Assembly (NCBI RefSeq): GCF_013376005.1 | Contig: NZ_JABMJK010000008.1 | Span: 124,001-188,000, forward strand | Direction of reading: 5' to 3' | Source: Duganella sp. SG902 | GTDB lineage: Bacteria; Pseudomonadota; Gammaproteobacteria; Burkholderiales; Burkholderiaceae_D | DNA: 64,000 nt | In this document: positions 33,656-41,426 of the stretch, piece by piece | Numbering within the stretch: position 1 is the first letter of the stretch | How the letters are laid out: each line of letters starts with the position of its first letter | The notes under the pieces: generated by a model | Database searches by the model: none | Seen by the model: only the letters and a program-made list of their open reading frames with translations | What the model was told of the DNA's origin: nothing | Translations under genes and position numbers: made by a program

Positions 33656-35461
33656 TTATAGGACGTCGCTGGCGTGGTCGGCCAGGCGCGAGCGTTCGCC
33701 GCGCGCCAGGGTGACGTGGCCGCTGTGCGACCAGCCCTTGAAGCGGTCGACCACATAGGTCAGGCCGCTCGAACCCTCGGTCAGGTAAGGCGTGTCGATC
33801 TGCGCGATGTTGCCCAGGCAGATGATCTTGGTGCCGGGACCGGCGCGCGTCACCAGCGTCTTGACCTGCTTCGGCGTCAGGTTCTGCGCCTCGTCGATGA
33901 TCAGGAACTTGTTGACGAAGGTACGCCCGCGCATGAAGTTCAGCGACTTGATCTTGATGCGCGAACGGATCAGGTCCTGCGTCGCCGCCCGGCCCCACTC
34001 GCCGCCATCGGAATCGGACTTGTTGAGCACTTCGAGGTTGTCGTCGAACGCGCCCATCCATGGCGACATCTTCTCCTCCTCGGTGCCCGGCAGGAAACCG
34101 ATGTCTTCGCCGACCGGCACCGTCACGCGGGTGACGATGATTTCGTTGTAGAGCTTGGTTTCCAGCACCTGCGCCAGGCCGGCCGCCAACGCCAGCAGGG
34201 TCTTGCCGGTGCCGGCCTGGCCGAGCAGGGTGACGAAGTCGCATTCCGGGTTCATCAGCAGGTTCAGCGCGAAGTTCTGCTCGCGGTTGCGCGCGGTCAC
34301 GCCCCACACGTTGTTCTTGTTGTGGCTGAAGTCGCGCAGGGTTTGCAGCACGGCGGTCTTGCCGTTGATCTGCTTGACCTGGCCGTAGAACGGCGCCTCG
34401 CCATTCTTCGGCTCCAGGAACACGAACTGGTTGACCAGCATCGATGGCACGAACGGCCCGGTCACGCGGTAGAACGTGGCGCTCTGGCCGTTCTTGTTTT
34501 CCTGCCACGATTCGAGGTCCTTGCCGTGCTTGTTCCAGAAATCGTCCGGCAGCTGCACGATGCCCGAGTACAGCAGGTCGGTGTCTTCCAGCACGTGGTC
34601 GTTGAAGTAGTCCTCGGCCGGCAGGCCCAGCGCGCGCGCCTTGATGCGCATGTTGATGTCCTTCGACACCAGCACGATGGCGCGGCCTTCCTGCTCCGCC
34701 TCCAGCGAGCGCACCACGGACAGGATCTGGTTGTCCGCCTTGCCCGACGGCAGGCCGACCGGCAGCTCCGCCGTTTGCAGGCGGGTCTGGAAGTACAGGC
34801 GGCCCTTGGCGTCCTTGTTGCCCAGCTTGGACAGCGGGATGCCGTTCTCGATGGCGTCGTCGTCGGTGTTGGAGACCAGCGCGTCCAGCGTGCGCGACAC
34901 CTGGCGGGCGTTGCGCGCCACCTCGGTCATGCCCTTCTTGTGGTTGTCCAGCTCTTCCAGCGTCATCATCGGCAGGTAGACGTCGTGCTCCTCGAAGCGG
35001 AACAGCGACGATGGATCGTGCATCAGCACGTTGGTGTCCAGCACGAACATCTTGGTGGCGCCGGTCTGGTCGGCGTGGCGGCTGGTGGAGGACTTGATGG
35101 TCACCTCGTTCAGCTTGTGCTTGGCCGGATGCGGCGCCTCGGCCGTGATCGGCGTGACCTTGCCGCGTGGCGAGGTCTTGCCCTTGGCCTCGACGGTGTC
35201 GGCGGCGGCTTGCAGCACCGCCGGCGCGGCCTTCAGGACGGCCGCCACGGCTTTGCCCTTGGCGGCTGGGGTTTTGGCTACTGCTGGTTTCTTTGCTGCG
35301 GGTACTGGTTTAACGGTCGCCGCCTTCTTCGGCGCTGGTGCAGGCTCCGGTGCGACGTCGGCGACTGCCGCGAGGGCAGGCGTTACGCGGCCGCTGGCCT
35401 TGGGGTAATCTTTTGCCAACAGTATAGTCGCTGGCTTACTAGGTATTTTTGGCAGTGGCAT
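33656..35461 (-). CDS. PhoH family protein with N-terminal PIN domain (PhoH2-type)
   Basis: A 601-aa protein. Residues 1-135 are an Ala/Lys/Pro-rich, probably disordered segment; a PIN ribonuclease domain starts near 137 (MFVLDTNVLMHDPSSLF) and a PhoH ATPase domain follows, with Walker A GQAGTGKTLLALAAGL near 412 and Walker B FLIIDEAQNLTP near 520. PIN-PhoH fusions behave as RNA helicase-ribonucleases. The start was placed at ATG 35461, since the frame further upstream (to 35590) has no family similarity and overlaps a strong plus-strand ribosome-binding site. It ends the arn-bcp-phoH series on this strand, with a clear terminator. A -MPLPK- start is the best but not certain choice. Confidence 0.88.
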   Translation of the reverse strand: MPLPKIPSKPATILLAKDYPKASGRVTPALAAVADVAPEPAPAPKKAATVKPVPAAKKPAVAKTPAAKGKAVAAVLKAAPAVLQAAADTVEAKGKTSPRGKVTPITAEAPHPAKHKLNEVTIKSSTSRHADQTGATKMFVLDTNVLMHDPSSLFRFEEHDVYLPMMTLEELDNHKKGMTEVARNARQVSRTLDALVSNTDDDAIENGIPLSKLGNKDAKGRLYFQTRLQTAELPVGLPSGKADNQILSVVRSLEAEQEGRAIVLVSKDINMRIKARALGLPAEDYFNDHVLEDTDLLYSGIVQLPDDFWNKHGKDLESWQENKNGQSATFYRVTGPFVPSMLVNQFVFLEPKNGEAPFYGQVKQINGKTAVLQTLRDFSHNKNNVWGVTARNREQNFALNLLMNPECDFVTLLGQAGTGKTLLALAAGLAQVLETKLYNEIIVTRVTVPVGEDIGFLPGTEEEKMSPWMGAFDDNLEVLNKSDSDGGEWGRAATQDLIRSRIKIKSLNFMRGRTFVNKFLIIDEAQNLTPKQVKTLVTRAGPGTKIICLGNIAQIDTPYLTEGSSGLTYVVDRFKGWSHSGHVTLARGERSRLADHASDVL

Positions 35462-35498
35462 CAGGATCTCAATTGGAAAAATAAAGGAGGAATCCGCC

Positions 35499-35717
35499 AT
35501 GGGGCGCGCGGCCGCATGGGGTGGATGCTTTAACGGAAAACAGGTGAAAGACTGCCGATGGGCATGGTTCCAGCCCGGTGAGTACCGCAAGGTGGCCGGC
35601 TGGCCACCGAGGAGGGTAAGAGGTACAGTGATGACTCAAAATGTGCGTAAGTTCCTGCTGGTTGAGCAAACCGGAACCGCAACGCGCATCGTAATGCTTA
35701 AGTCTGACGCGCGATAA
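35499..35717 (+). CDS. Possible small plus-strand gene between phoH and bcp
   Basis: A 72-aa frame that I do not recognise, opposite in direction to both neighbours. A perfect Shine-Dalgarno AAAGGAGG (35483-35490) lies 8 bp before its ATG 35499, which is unusual for a chance frame. An internal ATG (35631) preceded by GAGGAGGG would give a 28-aa peptide, and a GC-rich hairpin GGTGGCC-GGCT-GGCCACC (35591-35608) precedes it. The protein is basic and aromatic in its first half and more hydrophilic at the end. It overlaps the bcp 3' end by 20 bp. It may be a real small gene, or a leader RNA; evidence is limited to the signals named. Confidence 0.35.
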   Translation: MGRAAAWGGCFNGKQVKDCRWAWFQPGEYRKVAGWPPRRVRGTVMTQNVRKFLLVEQTGTATRIVMLKSDAR

Positions 35718-36153
35718 ATTCCAGCACTTCGTCGACGTGACCCGCCACCTTCACGCCTCTCCATTCTTTCACCAATTGGCCTTGAGCGTCAATCACAAAC
35801 GTACTGCGCTCAACGCCGCGCACAGTCTTACCATACATTTGCTTCATCTTCATGACGCCAAACTGCTGGCAGACCGCTTCCTCCGGGTCCGAAATCAGCT
35901 CAAACGGCAGTCCCAGCTTGGCCTTGAAGCTTTCGTGCGAGCGCAGCGAGTCGCGGCTGATGCCGTAGATCTCGGCGCCGGCGGCGGCGAACTGCGCGTG
36001 CAGGTCGCGGAAGGCGATGTTTTCCGTGGTGCAGCCGGGGGTGTTGTCCTTGGGGTAGAAGAACAGCACGGTGTAACGGGCCGGACGGCCGGACAGCTGG
36101 AAGGTCTGGCCGCTGGTCATCGGCGCGGAAAAATCGGTTACTACGTCAGCCAC
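35698..36153 (-). CDS. bcp: Thioredoxin-dependent peroxiredoxin, Bcp/PrxQ family
   Basis: A 151-aa peroxiredoxin that reduces hydrogen and lipid peroxides with thioredoxin. The peroxidatic Cys41 lies in the family motif FFYPKDNTPGCTTE. The resolving Cys is not at the +5 position of the E. coli enzyme; instead Cys95 in EEAVCQQFGV fits the alternative alpha-3 position of many PrxQ proteins. It is on the same strand as and 21 bp from arnD, ahead of phoH, and may be read from the arn operon. Cytoplasmic; no signal peptide. Confidence 0.92.
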   Translation of the reverse strand: MADVVTDFSAPMTSGQTFQLSGRPARYTVLFFYPKDNTPGCTTENIAFRDLHAQFAAAGAEIYGISRDSLRSHESFKAKLGLPFELISDPEEAVCQQFGVMKMKQMYGKTVRGVERSTFVIDAQGQLVKEWRGVKVAGHVDEVLEFIARQT

Positions 36154-36174
36154 AGGCGTCTCCTGAAGGGTATG

Positions 36175-37137
36175 TTAAGCGCTGGCCGCGCCTTGTACGA
36201 TCAGCGTGCCAGAACGTCCCGGCAGCTCGCCCCAGGTGATGGGGCAAACCGGCATCGGCAGGTGCTGGATCTTCCGGTGGTAGTCGGCCATGGACGCCAA
36301 TTGGTATCCCTGCGCTTGCCATCCTGCCAATAGCTGCTCGAATATGGGGGCGAGTTTCTGTCCTTCAAGCTCCGCATGCAAAGTATAAACGTGGTCGCGC
36401 GTGGCGCCCTCGGTCAGCCTGAGCAGGAACGCGGCGATGTTGGCGGTGGTGATGGTGACGCCGTCGATCTCGCAGCCCAGCACCTCGTCCAGCGTCGGCA
36501 GGGTGGTCGGCATCTGTATGTGCGCAAGCACTTTATTCCCATCGGACAGGCGATGCGGGCCGTCGGCCGGATTGGCCAGCGTGCCGTCCTCCTTCAGCAC
36601 GCAGCGGCCGTCGGACGCGTAGGCGTAACCGGCGTGGTCGTGCTCGTGGAAGGCGCCGTTGTTCATCTGCCAGCCGGCCGCGCCATGAGTGTGCGGCGCC
36701 ACGCCAAACACCTGCGTGTAGCGGGCGGCGGCCTTGCGCATCATGTTGACGGCCCAGCCGGCGTCGCGCCTGGCGACGTTGTCCTGCCACAGCACATGGT
36801 CCCAGGTGTGGATGCCGCACTCGAAGCCGGCGTCGCGCACGGCGCGCATGTCGGCGGCGCAGTCCTTGCCGATGTCCGGACCGGGCAGCAGCACGCCGTA
36901 CATCAGGGTCTTGATGCCGTAGTGCTCGACCACCGAGGTGCGCGACACCTTGCTGAAGAAGCCGGGACGCAGCGCGCGCCGCATCGCCCAGCCGGTGTGA
37001 TCCGGACCGAGCGAGAACAGGAAGGTGGCGCCCGCGTTGTGCGCCTTGAGCATGCGCACCAGGTTGGGTACGCCCTCGCGGGTGCCGCGATAGGTGTCGA
37101 CGTCGATCTTCAACACCATCAAGGGTTGATTACTCAA
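36175..37137 (-). CDS. arnD: Deformylase ArnD-like polysaccharide deacetylase
   Basis: A 320-aa NodB-homology deacetylase. ArnD removes the formyl group from undecaprenyl-phosphate-4-formamido-L-arabinose so that the amino sugar can be passed to lipid A. It opens directly with the NodB motif LKIDVDTYRGTREGVPNLVRML (residues ~8-29 in two blocks), then carries FECGIHTWDHVLW near 110, and later GAAGWQMN. It lies 3 bp downstream of the epimerase gene in the arn cluster. No signal peptide, fitting a cytoplasmic-side enzyme. Given the cluster, the ArnD identity is firm. Confidence 0.92.
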   Translation of the reverse strand: MSNQPLMVLKIDVDTYRGTREGVPNLVRMLKAHNAGATFLFSLGPDHTGWAMRRALRPGFFSKVSRTSVVEHYGIKTLMYGVLLPGPDIGKDCAADMRAVRDAGFECGIHTWDHVLWQDNVARRDAGWAVNMMRKAAARYTQVFGVAPHTHGAAGWQMNNGAFHEHDHAGYAYASDGRCVLKEDGTLANPADGPHRLSDGNKVLAHIQMPTTLPTLDEVLGCEIDGVTITTANIAAFLLRLTEGATRDHVYTLHAELEGQKLAPIFEQLLAGWQAQGYQLASMADYHRKIQHLPMPVCPITWGELPGRSGTLIVQGAASA

Positions 37138-37140
37138 TGT

Positions 37141-38181
37141 TCAGTCCATCAGGGCTTGGGCGGCGGCCACCTGGCCGCGGTAGGCGTCGAAGATTTTCTT
37201 CAGGGCGTCGGCCATGGAGGTGGTCGGCTTCCAGTCCAGCTCCTCGCAGGTGTTGGTGATCTTCGGCACGCGGTTCTTGACGTCCTGGTAGCCGGCGCCG
37301 TAGTAGGCGCCCGAGGTGGTCTCGACGATCTTGACCTTGGCCGCGCCTTCGGCGTACTCGGGATACTGCGGCGCCAGCGCCAGCATCATGTTGGCGAGCT
37401 CGCGGATCGAATAGTTGTTGACCGGGTTGCCGATGTTGTAGATCTTGCCGCTGGCGGCGCCGTTCTTGTTCTCGATGATCTTCATCAGCGCGTCGATGCC
37501 GTCGTCGATGTCGGTGAAGGCGCGCTTCTGGTGGCCGCCGTCCACCAGCGAGATGTTCTCGCCGCGCACGATGTGGCCGAAGAACTGCGTCACCACGCGC
37601 GAGGAACCTTCCTTAGGCGTGTGGATGGAATCGAGGCCGGCGCCGATCCAGTTGAATGGGCGGAACAGCGTGAAGTTCAGGCCCTCCATGCCGTAGCCCC
37701 AGATCACGCGGTCCATCAGCTGCTTGGCGTTGGAGTAGATCCAGCGCGGCTTGTTGATCGGGCCGCAGATCAGCTCCGAGTTCTCGGGATCGAATTCCTC
37801 GTCGTGGCACATGCCGTACACTTCCGAGGTCGATGGGAACACCAGGTGCTTGCCGTACTTGGCGGCCGAACGCACGATCGGCAGGTTGGCCTCGAAGTCC
37901 AGCTCGAACACGCGCAGCGGGGCTTTCACGTAGGTCGAAGGGGTCGCGATCGCGACCAAGGGCAGGATCACGTCGCACTTCTTGACGTGGTACTCCACCC
38001 ATTCCTTGTTGATGGTGATGTCGCCCTCGAAGAAGTGCATGCGCGGATGCGCGAGCAGCTCGCTGATGCGGTCGGTACTCATGTCCATGCCGTAAACATG
38101 CCAGTCGGTGGTTTCAAGGATGCGCTTGGACAGGTGGTGGCCGATAAAGCCGTTCACGCCGAGGATGAGTACTTTTTTCAT
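37141..38181 (-). CDS. ArnA decarboxylase/dehydrogenase half (separate protein)
   Basis: A 346-aa extended short-chain dehydrogenase matching the C-terminal domain of ArnA, which oxidatively decarboxylates UDP-glucuronic acid to UDP-4-keto-arabinose. The NAD-binding motif GVNGFIGHHL lies at ~8-17, the catalytic Tyr/Lys in YSNAKQLMDRV near 160, and DIDDGIDALMKII near 255. In Enterobacteria this domain is fused to the formyltransferase; here the formyltransferase is the next upstream gene on the same strand (24-bp gap), so ArnA is split. ATG 38181 fits the family start; the longer frame to 38313 does not. Confidence 0.9.
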   Translation of the reverse strand: MKKVLILGVNGFIGHHLSKRILETTDWHVYGMDMSTDRISELLAHPRMHFFEGDITINKEWVEYHVKKCDVILPLVAIATPSTYVKAPLRVFELDFEANLPIVRSAAKYGKHLVFPSTSEVYGMCHDEEFDPENSELICGPINKPRWIYSNAKQLMDRVIWGYGMEGLNFTLFRPFNWIGAGLDSIHTPKEGSSRVVTQFFGHIVRGENISLVDGGHQKRAFTDIDDGIDALMKIIENKNGAASGKIYNIGNPVNNYSIRELANMMLALAPQYPEYAEGAAKVKIVETTSGAYYGAGYQDVKNRVPKITNTCEELDWKPTTSMADALKKIFDAYRGQVAAAQALMD

Positions 38182-38204
38182 GTTTTGGTTTCCAATCGAT
38201 ATTC

Positions 38205-39143
38205 TTATGCCGCCAGGCGGGCTTTTAATTGTTCGGCGGTGATGGGATCGCCATCCGCCGTCAGCGCGGAAATCGCCAGCATGCGGCCATCGCCGCAGAC
38301 TCCAAAGATACAATTATCTATCACCGTCAGTCCCGGTGGCAAACCAAGACAACTTACGTTGCCAAAATTGCCACTGCCCGTGCCGGCCAGGCGGGCGCGC
38401 TGGATCACATAGCGTACACCGCCGAGGTCGGTGAAGGCGCCTGGATAAGGAGGGGCGACCGCCCGGTGCAGGTTGTAGACCTGCTGCGCCGGCTGGTTCC
38501 AGTCGATGCGGCCATCCTCGGGCGTGCGGCCGCCGAAGTAGCCGCCGCGCGTGAGGTCGTTGTGCAGGCGCGGCGCCGTGCCATCCAGCAGCGAGGGCAG
38601 CACGCGCCACAGCGCCTGCTCGGCCGCCACCTGCACCTTGCCGAACACCTCGTGCGCGGTGTCGTCCGGCAGGATGGGCACCTCCATCTGCGAAACGATG
38701 GCGCCGGCGTCCGGCTTGACCGTCATCTCGTGCAGCGTGGCGCCGGTGACCGTGGCGCCGTGCAGCACCGCCCAGTTGACCGGCGCGCGGCCGCGGAATT
38801 CCGGCAGCAGCGAGCCATGCATGTTGAAAGCGGGCGCCACCGCCAGCAGCTCGGCCGGCAGCATGTGGCGGTAGTAGAAGCTGAACATCAGGTCCGGCCG
38901 CGCCGCTTGCACCCGCGCCAGCAGCTCGGGCGACCTGGCGTCGGCCGGGGTGACGTAAGGAATGCCCTCGCTCTGGCACAGCGAGATCACCGATTCGAAC
39001 CAGATGTTCTCGCTGGCGCTGTCCTCGTGGGTGACCACCAGCGCCACGTCCACGCCGGCCGCCAGCAACACCTTGAGGCAGCGCACGCCGACGTTGTGGT
39101 AGCCGAACACCACCGCGCGTTTGCGCACGTCCAGATCATTCAT
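38205..39143 (-). CDS. ArnA formyltransferase half (UDP-L-Ara4N formyltransferase)
   Basis: A 312-aa protein of the methionyl-tRNA formyltransferase family matching the N-terminal domain of ArnA, which formylates UDP-4-amino-4-deoxy-L-arabinose with N10-formyl-tetrahydrofolate. The opening AVVFGYHNVGVRCLKVLL is typical, and the catalytic N-H-D set is in FNMHGSLLPEFRGRAPVNW near 105 and HEMTVKPDAGAIVSQ near 140. It overlaps arnC by 8 bp, so they are co-translated. Together with the downstream epimerase it replaces the fused enterobacterial ArnA. Confidence 0.92.
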   Translation of the reverse strand: MNDLDVRKRAVVFGYHNVGVRCLKVLLAAGVDVALVVTHEDSASENIWFESVISLCQSEGIPYVTPADARSPELLARVQAARPDLMFSFYYRHMLPAELLAVAPAFNMHGSLLPEFRGRAPVNWAVLHGATVTGATLHEMTVKPDAGAIVSQMEVPILPDDTAHEVFGKVQVAAEQALWRVLPSLLDGTAPRLHNDLTRGGYFGGRTPEDGRIDWNQPAQQVYNLHRAVAPPYPGAFTDLGGVRYVIQRARLAGTGSGNFGNVSCLGLPPGLTVIDNCIFGVCGDGRMLAISALTADGDPITAEQLKARLAA

Positions 39144-40170
39144 GGCGACGGCCCACGGTACGTTTCTCGACGCCGGCCGGGGCCGGCGCCGGGGCCGGCG
39201 CGTCCTCGCGCTGCTGCAGGATGGTCTGCACCACGTAGCGCGGCCGCGCGCGCACCTGCTGGAAGATGCGGCCGGTGTACTCGCCCAGCAAGCCGATGCC
39301 GAACAAGATAACGCCCATGAAGAAGAAGGTGATGGCGAACAGCGTGAACACGCCCTCGGCCTCGGCGCCGAGGAACAGGCGGCGCACCAGCAGCACCAGC
39401 ACCAGGATGCCAGACACCAGCGACAGCAGCATGCCCATCATCGAGTAGAACTGCAGCGGCACCAGCGAGAAGCCGGTGACCAGGTCGAAGTTCAGGCGGA
39501 TCAGGCTGTACAGCGAATACTTCGACTCGCCGGCCGCGCGCTCCTCGTGCTCGACCACGATCTCGGTCGGGTTGCGGGCGAAGCGGTAGGCCAGCGCCGG
39601 CACGAAGGTGTTGACCTCGGCGCACTGGTTCATCAGGTCGACGATGTTGCGGCCGTAGGCGCGCAGCATATTGCCCTGGTCGGTGATCTTGATGTTGGTG
39701 ATGCGCTCGCGCAGGCGGTTCATGGCCTTGGAGGCGTAGGTGCGCCACGCCGTATCCTGGCGCTTGCGGCGGATCGAGCCGACGTAGTCGTAGCCTTCGC
39801 GCATCTTGGCCACCAGGTTGCCGATTTCCTCGGGCGGGTTCTGCAGGTCGGCGTCGAGCGTGACCATGATCTCGCCGCGCGCCGCCTCGAAGCCGGCCAG
39901 GATCGCCATGTGCTGGCCGTAGTTGCCGTTGAACAGCACCACGCGCGTGACGTCCGGGCGCGCGCGGAACTGCTCGGCCAGGATGGACACCGAGTTGTCG
40001 CGGCTGCCGTCGTTGACGAACACGATCTCGTAGCTGGTGCCCAGCTTGTCCAGCGCGGGATACAGGCGCGCGAACAGCGCGGCCAGCCCGGCCTGCTCGT
40101 TGTAGATCGGGATGACCACCGAGATTTCCGGCTTGCCCTGGGTAATGGTCACATCGGTCATGTCGGTCAT
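39136..40170 (-). CDS. arnC: Undecaprenyl-phosphate 4-deoxy-4-formamido-L-arabinose transferase
   Basis: A 344-aa family-2 glycosyltransferase that joins formamido-arabinose to undecaprenyl phosphate at the inner membrane. The GT-A domain carries VVIPIYNEQAGLAALFARL near 18, the DXD-type TLDADLQNPPEEI near 108 and a GNMLRAYGR segment; two membrane helices lie near 255-285 and 290-310. It overlaps arnB (4 bp) and the formyltransferase gene (8 bp), so the three are tightly coupled. Role from family and cluster. Confidence 0.92.
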   Translation of the reverse strand: MTDMTDVTITQGKPEISVVIPIYNEQAGLAALFARLYPALDKLGTSYEIVFVNDGSRDNSVSILAEQFRARPDVTRVVLFNGNYGQHMAILAGFEAARGEIMVTLDADLQNPPEEIGNLVAKMREGYDYVGSIRRKRQDTAWRTYASKAMNRLRERITNIKITDQGNMLRAYGRNIVDLMNQCAEVNTFVPALAYRFARNPTEIVVEHEERAAGESKYSLYSLIRLNFDLVTGFSLVPLQFYSMMGMLLSLVSGILVLVLLVRRLFLGAEAEGVFTLFAITFFFMGVILFGIGLLGEYTGRIFQQVRARPRYVVQTILQQREDAPAPAPAPAGVEKRTVGRRHE

Positions 40171-41306
40171 TTGATCAGGATCGCTTTCACGGCGGCGGCC
40201 ACGCGGTCGACGTCGGCGGTGGTCATGGCGTAGAACATCGGCAGGGTCACGGTCAGGCGGCCGATCTTCTCGGCGACCGGGAACATGCCTTCCTTGAAGC
40301 CGCGCTCGCGGTACATGGTGAACAGGTGGATCGGCGCGTAGTGGTAGCCGGTGCCGATGTTGAAGCGCTCCTTCATGGCGTTCATGAAGTCGGCGCGGGT
40401 GGTCGGGCCCTGGTCCGGCAGGATGATCTGGAACAGGTGATAGTTGCTGGAGTCGAAGGCCTGCAGCGGCAGCTGGGCGCCCGAGCGCGCCTCGAAGTCC
40501 GGCCCGAACGCCTCGTAGTAGCGGCGCGCCAGCGCGCGGCGGTGGGCGGTGATGTTTTCAATATTGGCGAACTGGCCCAGGCCGATGGCGGCCATGATGT
40601 CGCTCATATTGTATTTGCCGCCGAGGACGTCGACGTCGATGCCGTCCACGCCGCTGCGGGTCACGCCCTGCAGGCGGTACTTGTCGGCCAGCCTGGCCTC
40701 TTCATCGTTGTTGAGCACCAGCGCGCCACCTTCGCCGGTGGTGATGTTCTTGTTGGCCTGGAAGCTGAACGAGACGAAGTCGCCGAACGAACCAATGCGC
40801 TTGCCCCGCCACTCCGAGCCGAAGGCCTGGGCCGCGTCCTCCACCACGCGCAGATTGTGCTTCCTGGCGATGGCGTACAGGCGGTCCATGTCGACCGGCA
40901 GGCCGGACAGGTAGACCGGAATGATGGCCTTGGTGCGCGGCGTGATGGCCGCTTCAAGCTTGTCGAGGTCGATGTTGCGGGTAATCGGGTCGATGTCGGC
41001 GAACACCGGCGTGGCGCCCACCTCGATGATGACGTTGGCGGTAGCCACCCACGAGATCGGCGTGGTGATCACCTCGTCGCCGGCGCCGATGCCGGCGATG
41101 CGCAGCGCGATCTCCATGGTGCAGGTGCCGGAATTGAAGGTGCGCACCGGACGGCCGCCGAAGTACTCCGACATGCGGGCCTCGAACGCCGCCACTTTCG
41201 GGCCGCTGGTGATCCAGCCCGAGCGCAGGACTTCGGCGACGGCGGTGATGGTGGCCTCGTCGATGGTGGGCCGGGAGAATGGCAGGAAGGGCAGATCAGC
41301 ACTCAT
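40167..41306 (-). CDS. arnB: UDP-4-amino-4-deoxy-L-arabinose aminotransferase
   Basis: A 379-aa DegT/DnrJ/EryC1/StrS-type PLP aminotransferase that converts UDP-4-keto-arabinose to UDP-Ara4N using glutamate. The PLP-binding Lys is in FQANKNITTGEGG near 186; GSWVATANVI-like ISWVATANVIIEVGA near 85 and VEDAAQAFGSEWRG near 157 are also present. It precedes arnC with a 4-bp overlap, and follows arnT after a 120-bp gap in which an AT-rich stretch (41325-41345) could serve as a -10 region, so arnB may start its own transcript. No PmrA-type box was recognised. Confidence 0.93.
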   Translation of the reverse strand: MSADLPFLPFSRPTIDEATITAVAEVLRSGWITSGPKVAAFEARMSEYFGGRPVRTFNSGTCTMEIALRIAGIGAGDEVITTPISWVATANVIIEVGATPVFADIDPITRNIDLDKLEAAITPRTKAIIPVYLSGLPVDMDRLYAIARKHNLRVVEDAAQAFGSEWRGKRIGSFGDFVSFSFQANKNITTGEGGALVLNNDEEARLADKYRLQGVTRSGVDGIDVDVLGGKYNMSDIMAAIGLGQFANIENITAHRRALARRYYEAFGPDFEARSGAQLPLQAFDSSNYHLFQIILPDQGPTTRADFMNAMKERFNIGTGYHYAPIHLFTMYRERGFKEGMFPVAEKIGRLTVTLPMFYAMTTADVDRVAAAVKAILIK

Positions 41307-41426
41307 GAGGTGGTTTGCTCGCTAGTATTTTTTATATAAAACGTCTGGCCGCAATTCTAAAGTGTTCATCAGGTGCGCGCCAGCCGCACCGCACGGTTCG
41401 GGCGTGTGAACTGGTCTATTTGTTCA

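Noticed and set aside
35698..36153. Peroxiredoxin apparently lacking its resolving cysteine
   Set aside because: Cys95 matches the alternative alpha-3 resolving position of PrxQ proteins, so nothing essential is missing.
41307..41426. PmrA-type box before arnB
   Set aside because: Only an AT-rich stretch is seen; no tandem CTTAAT-like repeat could be found.
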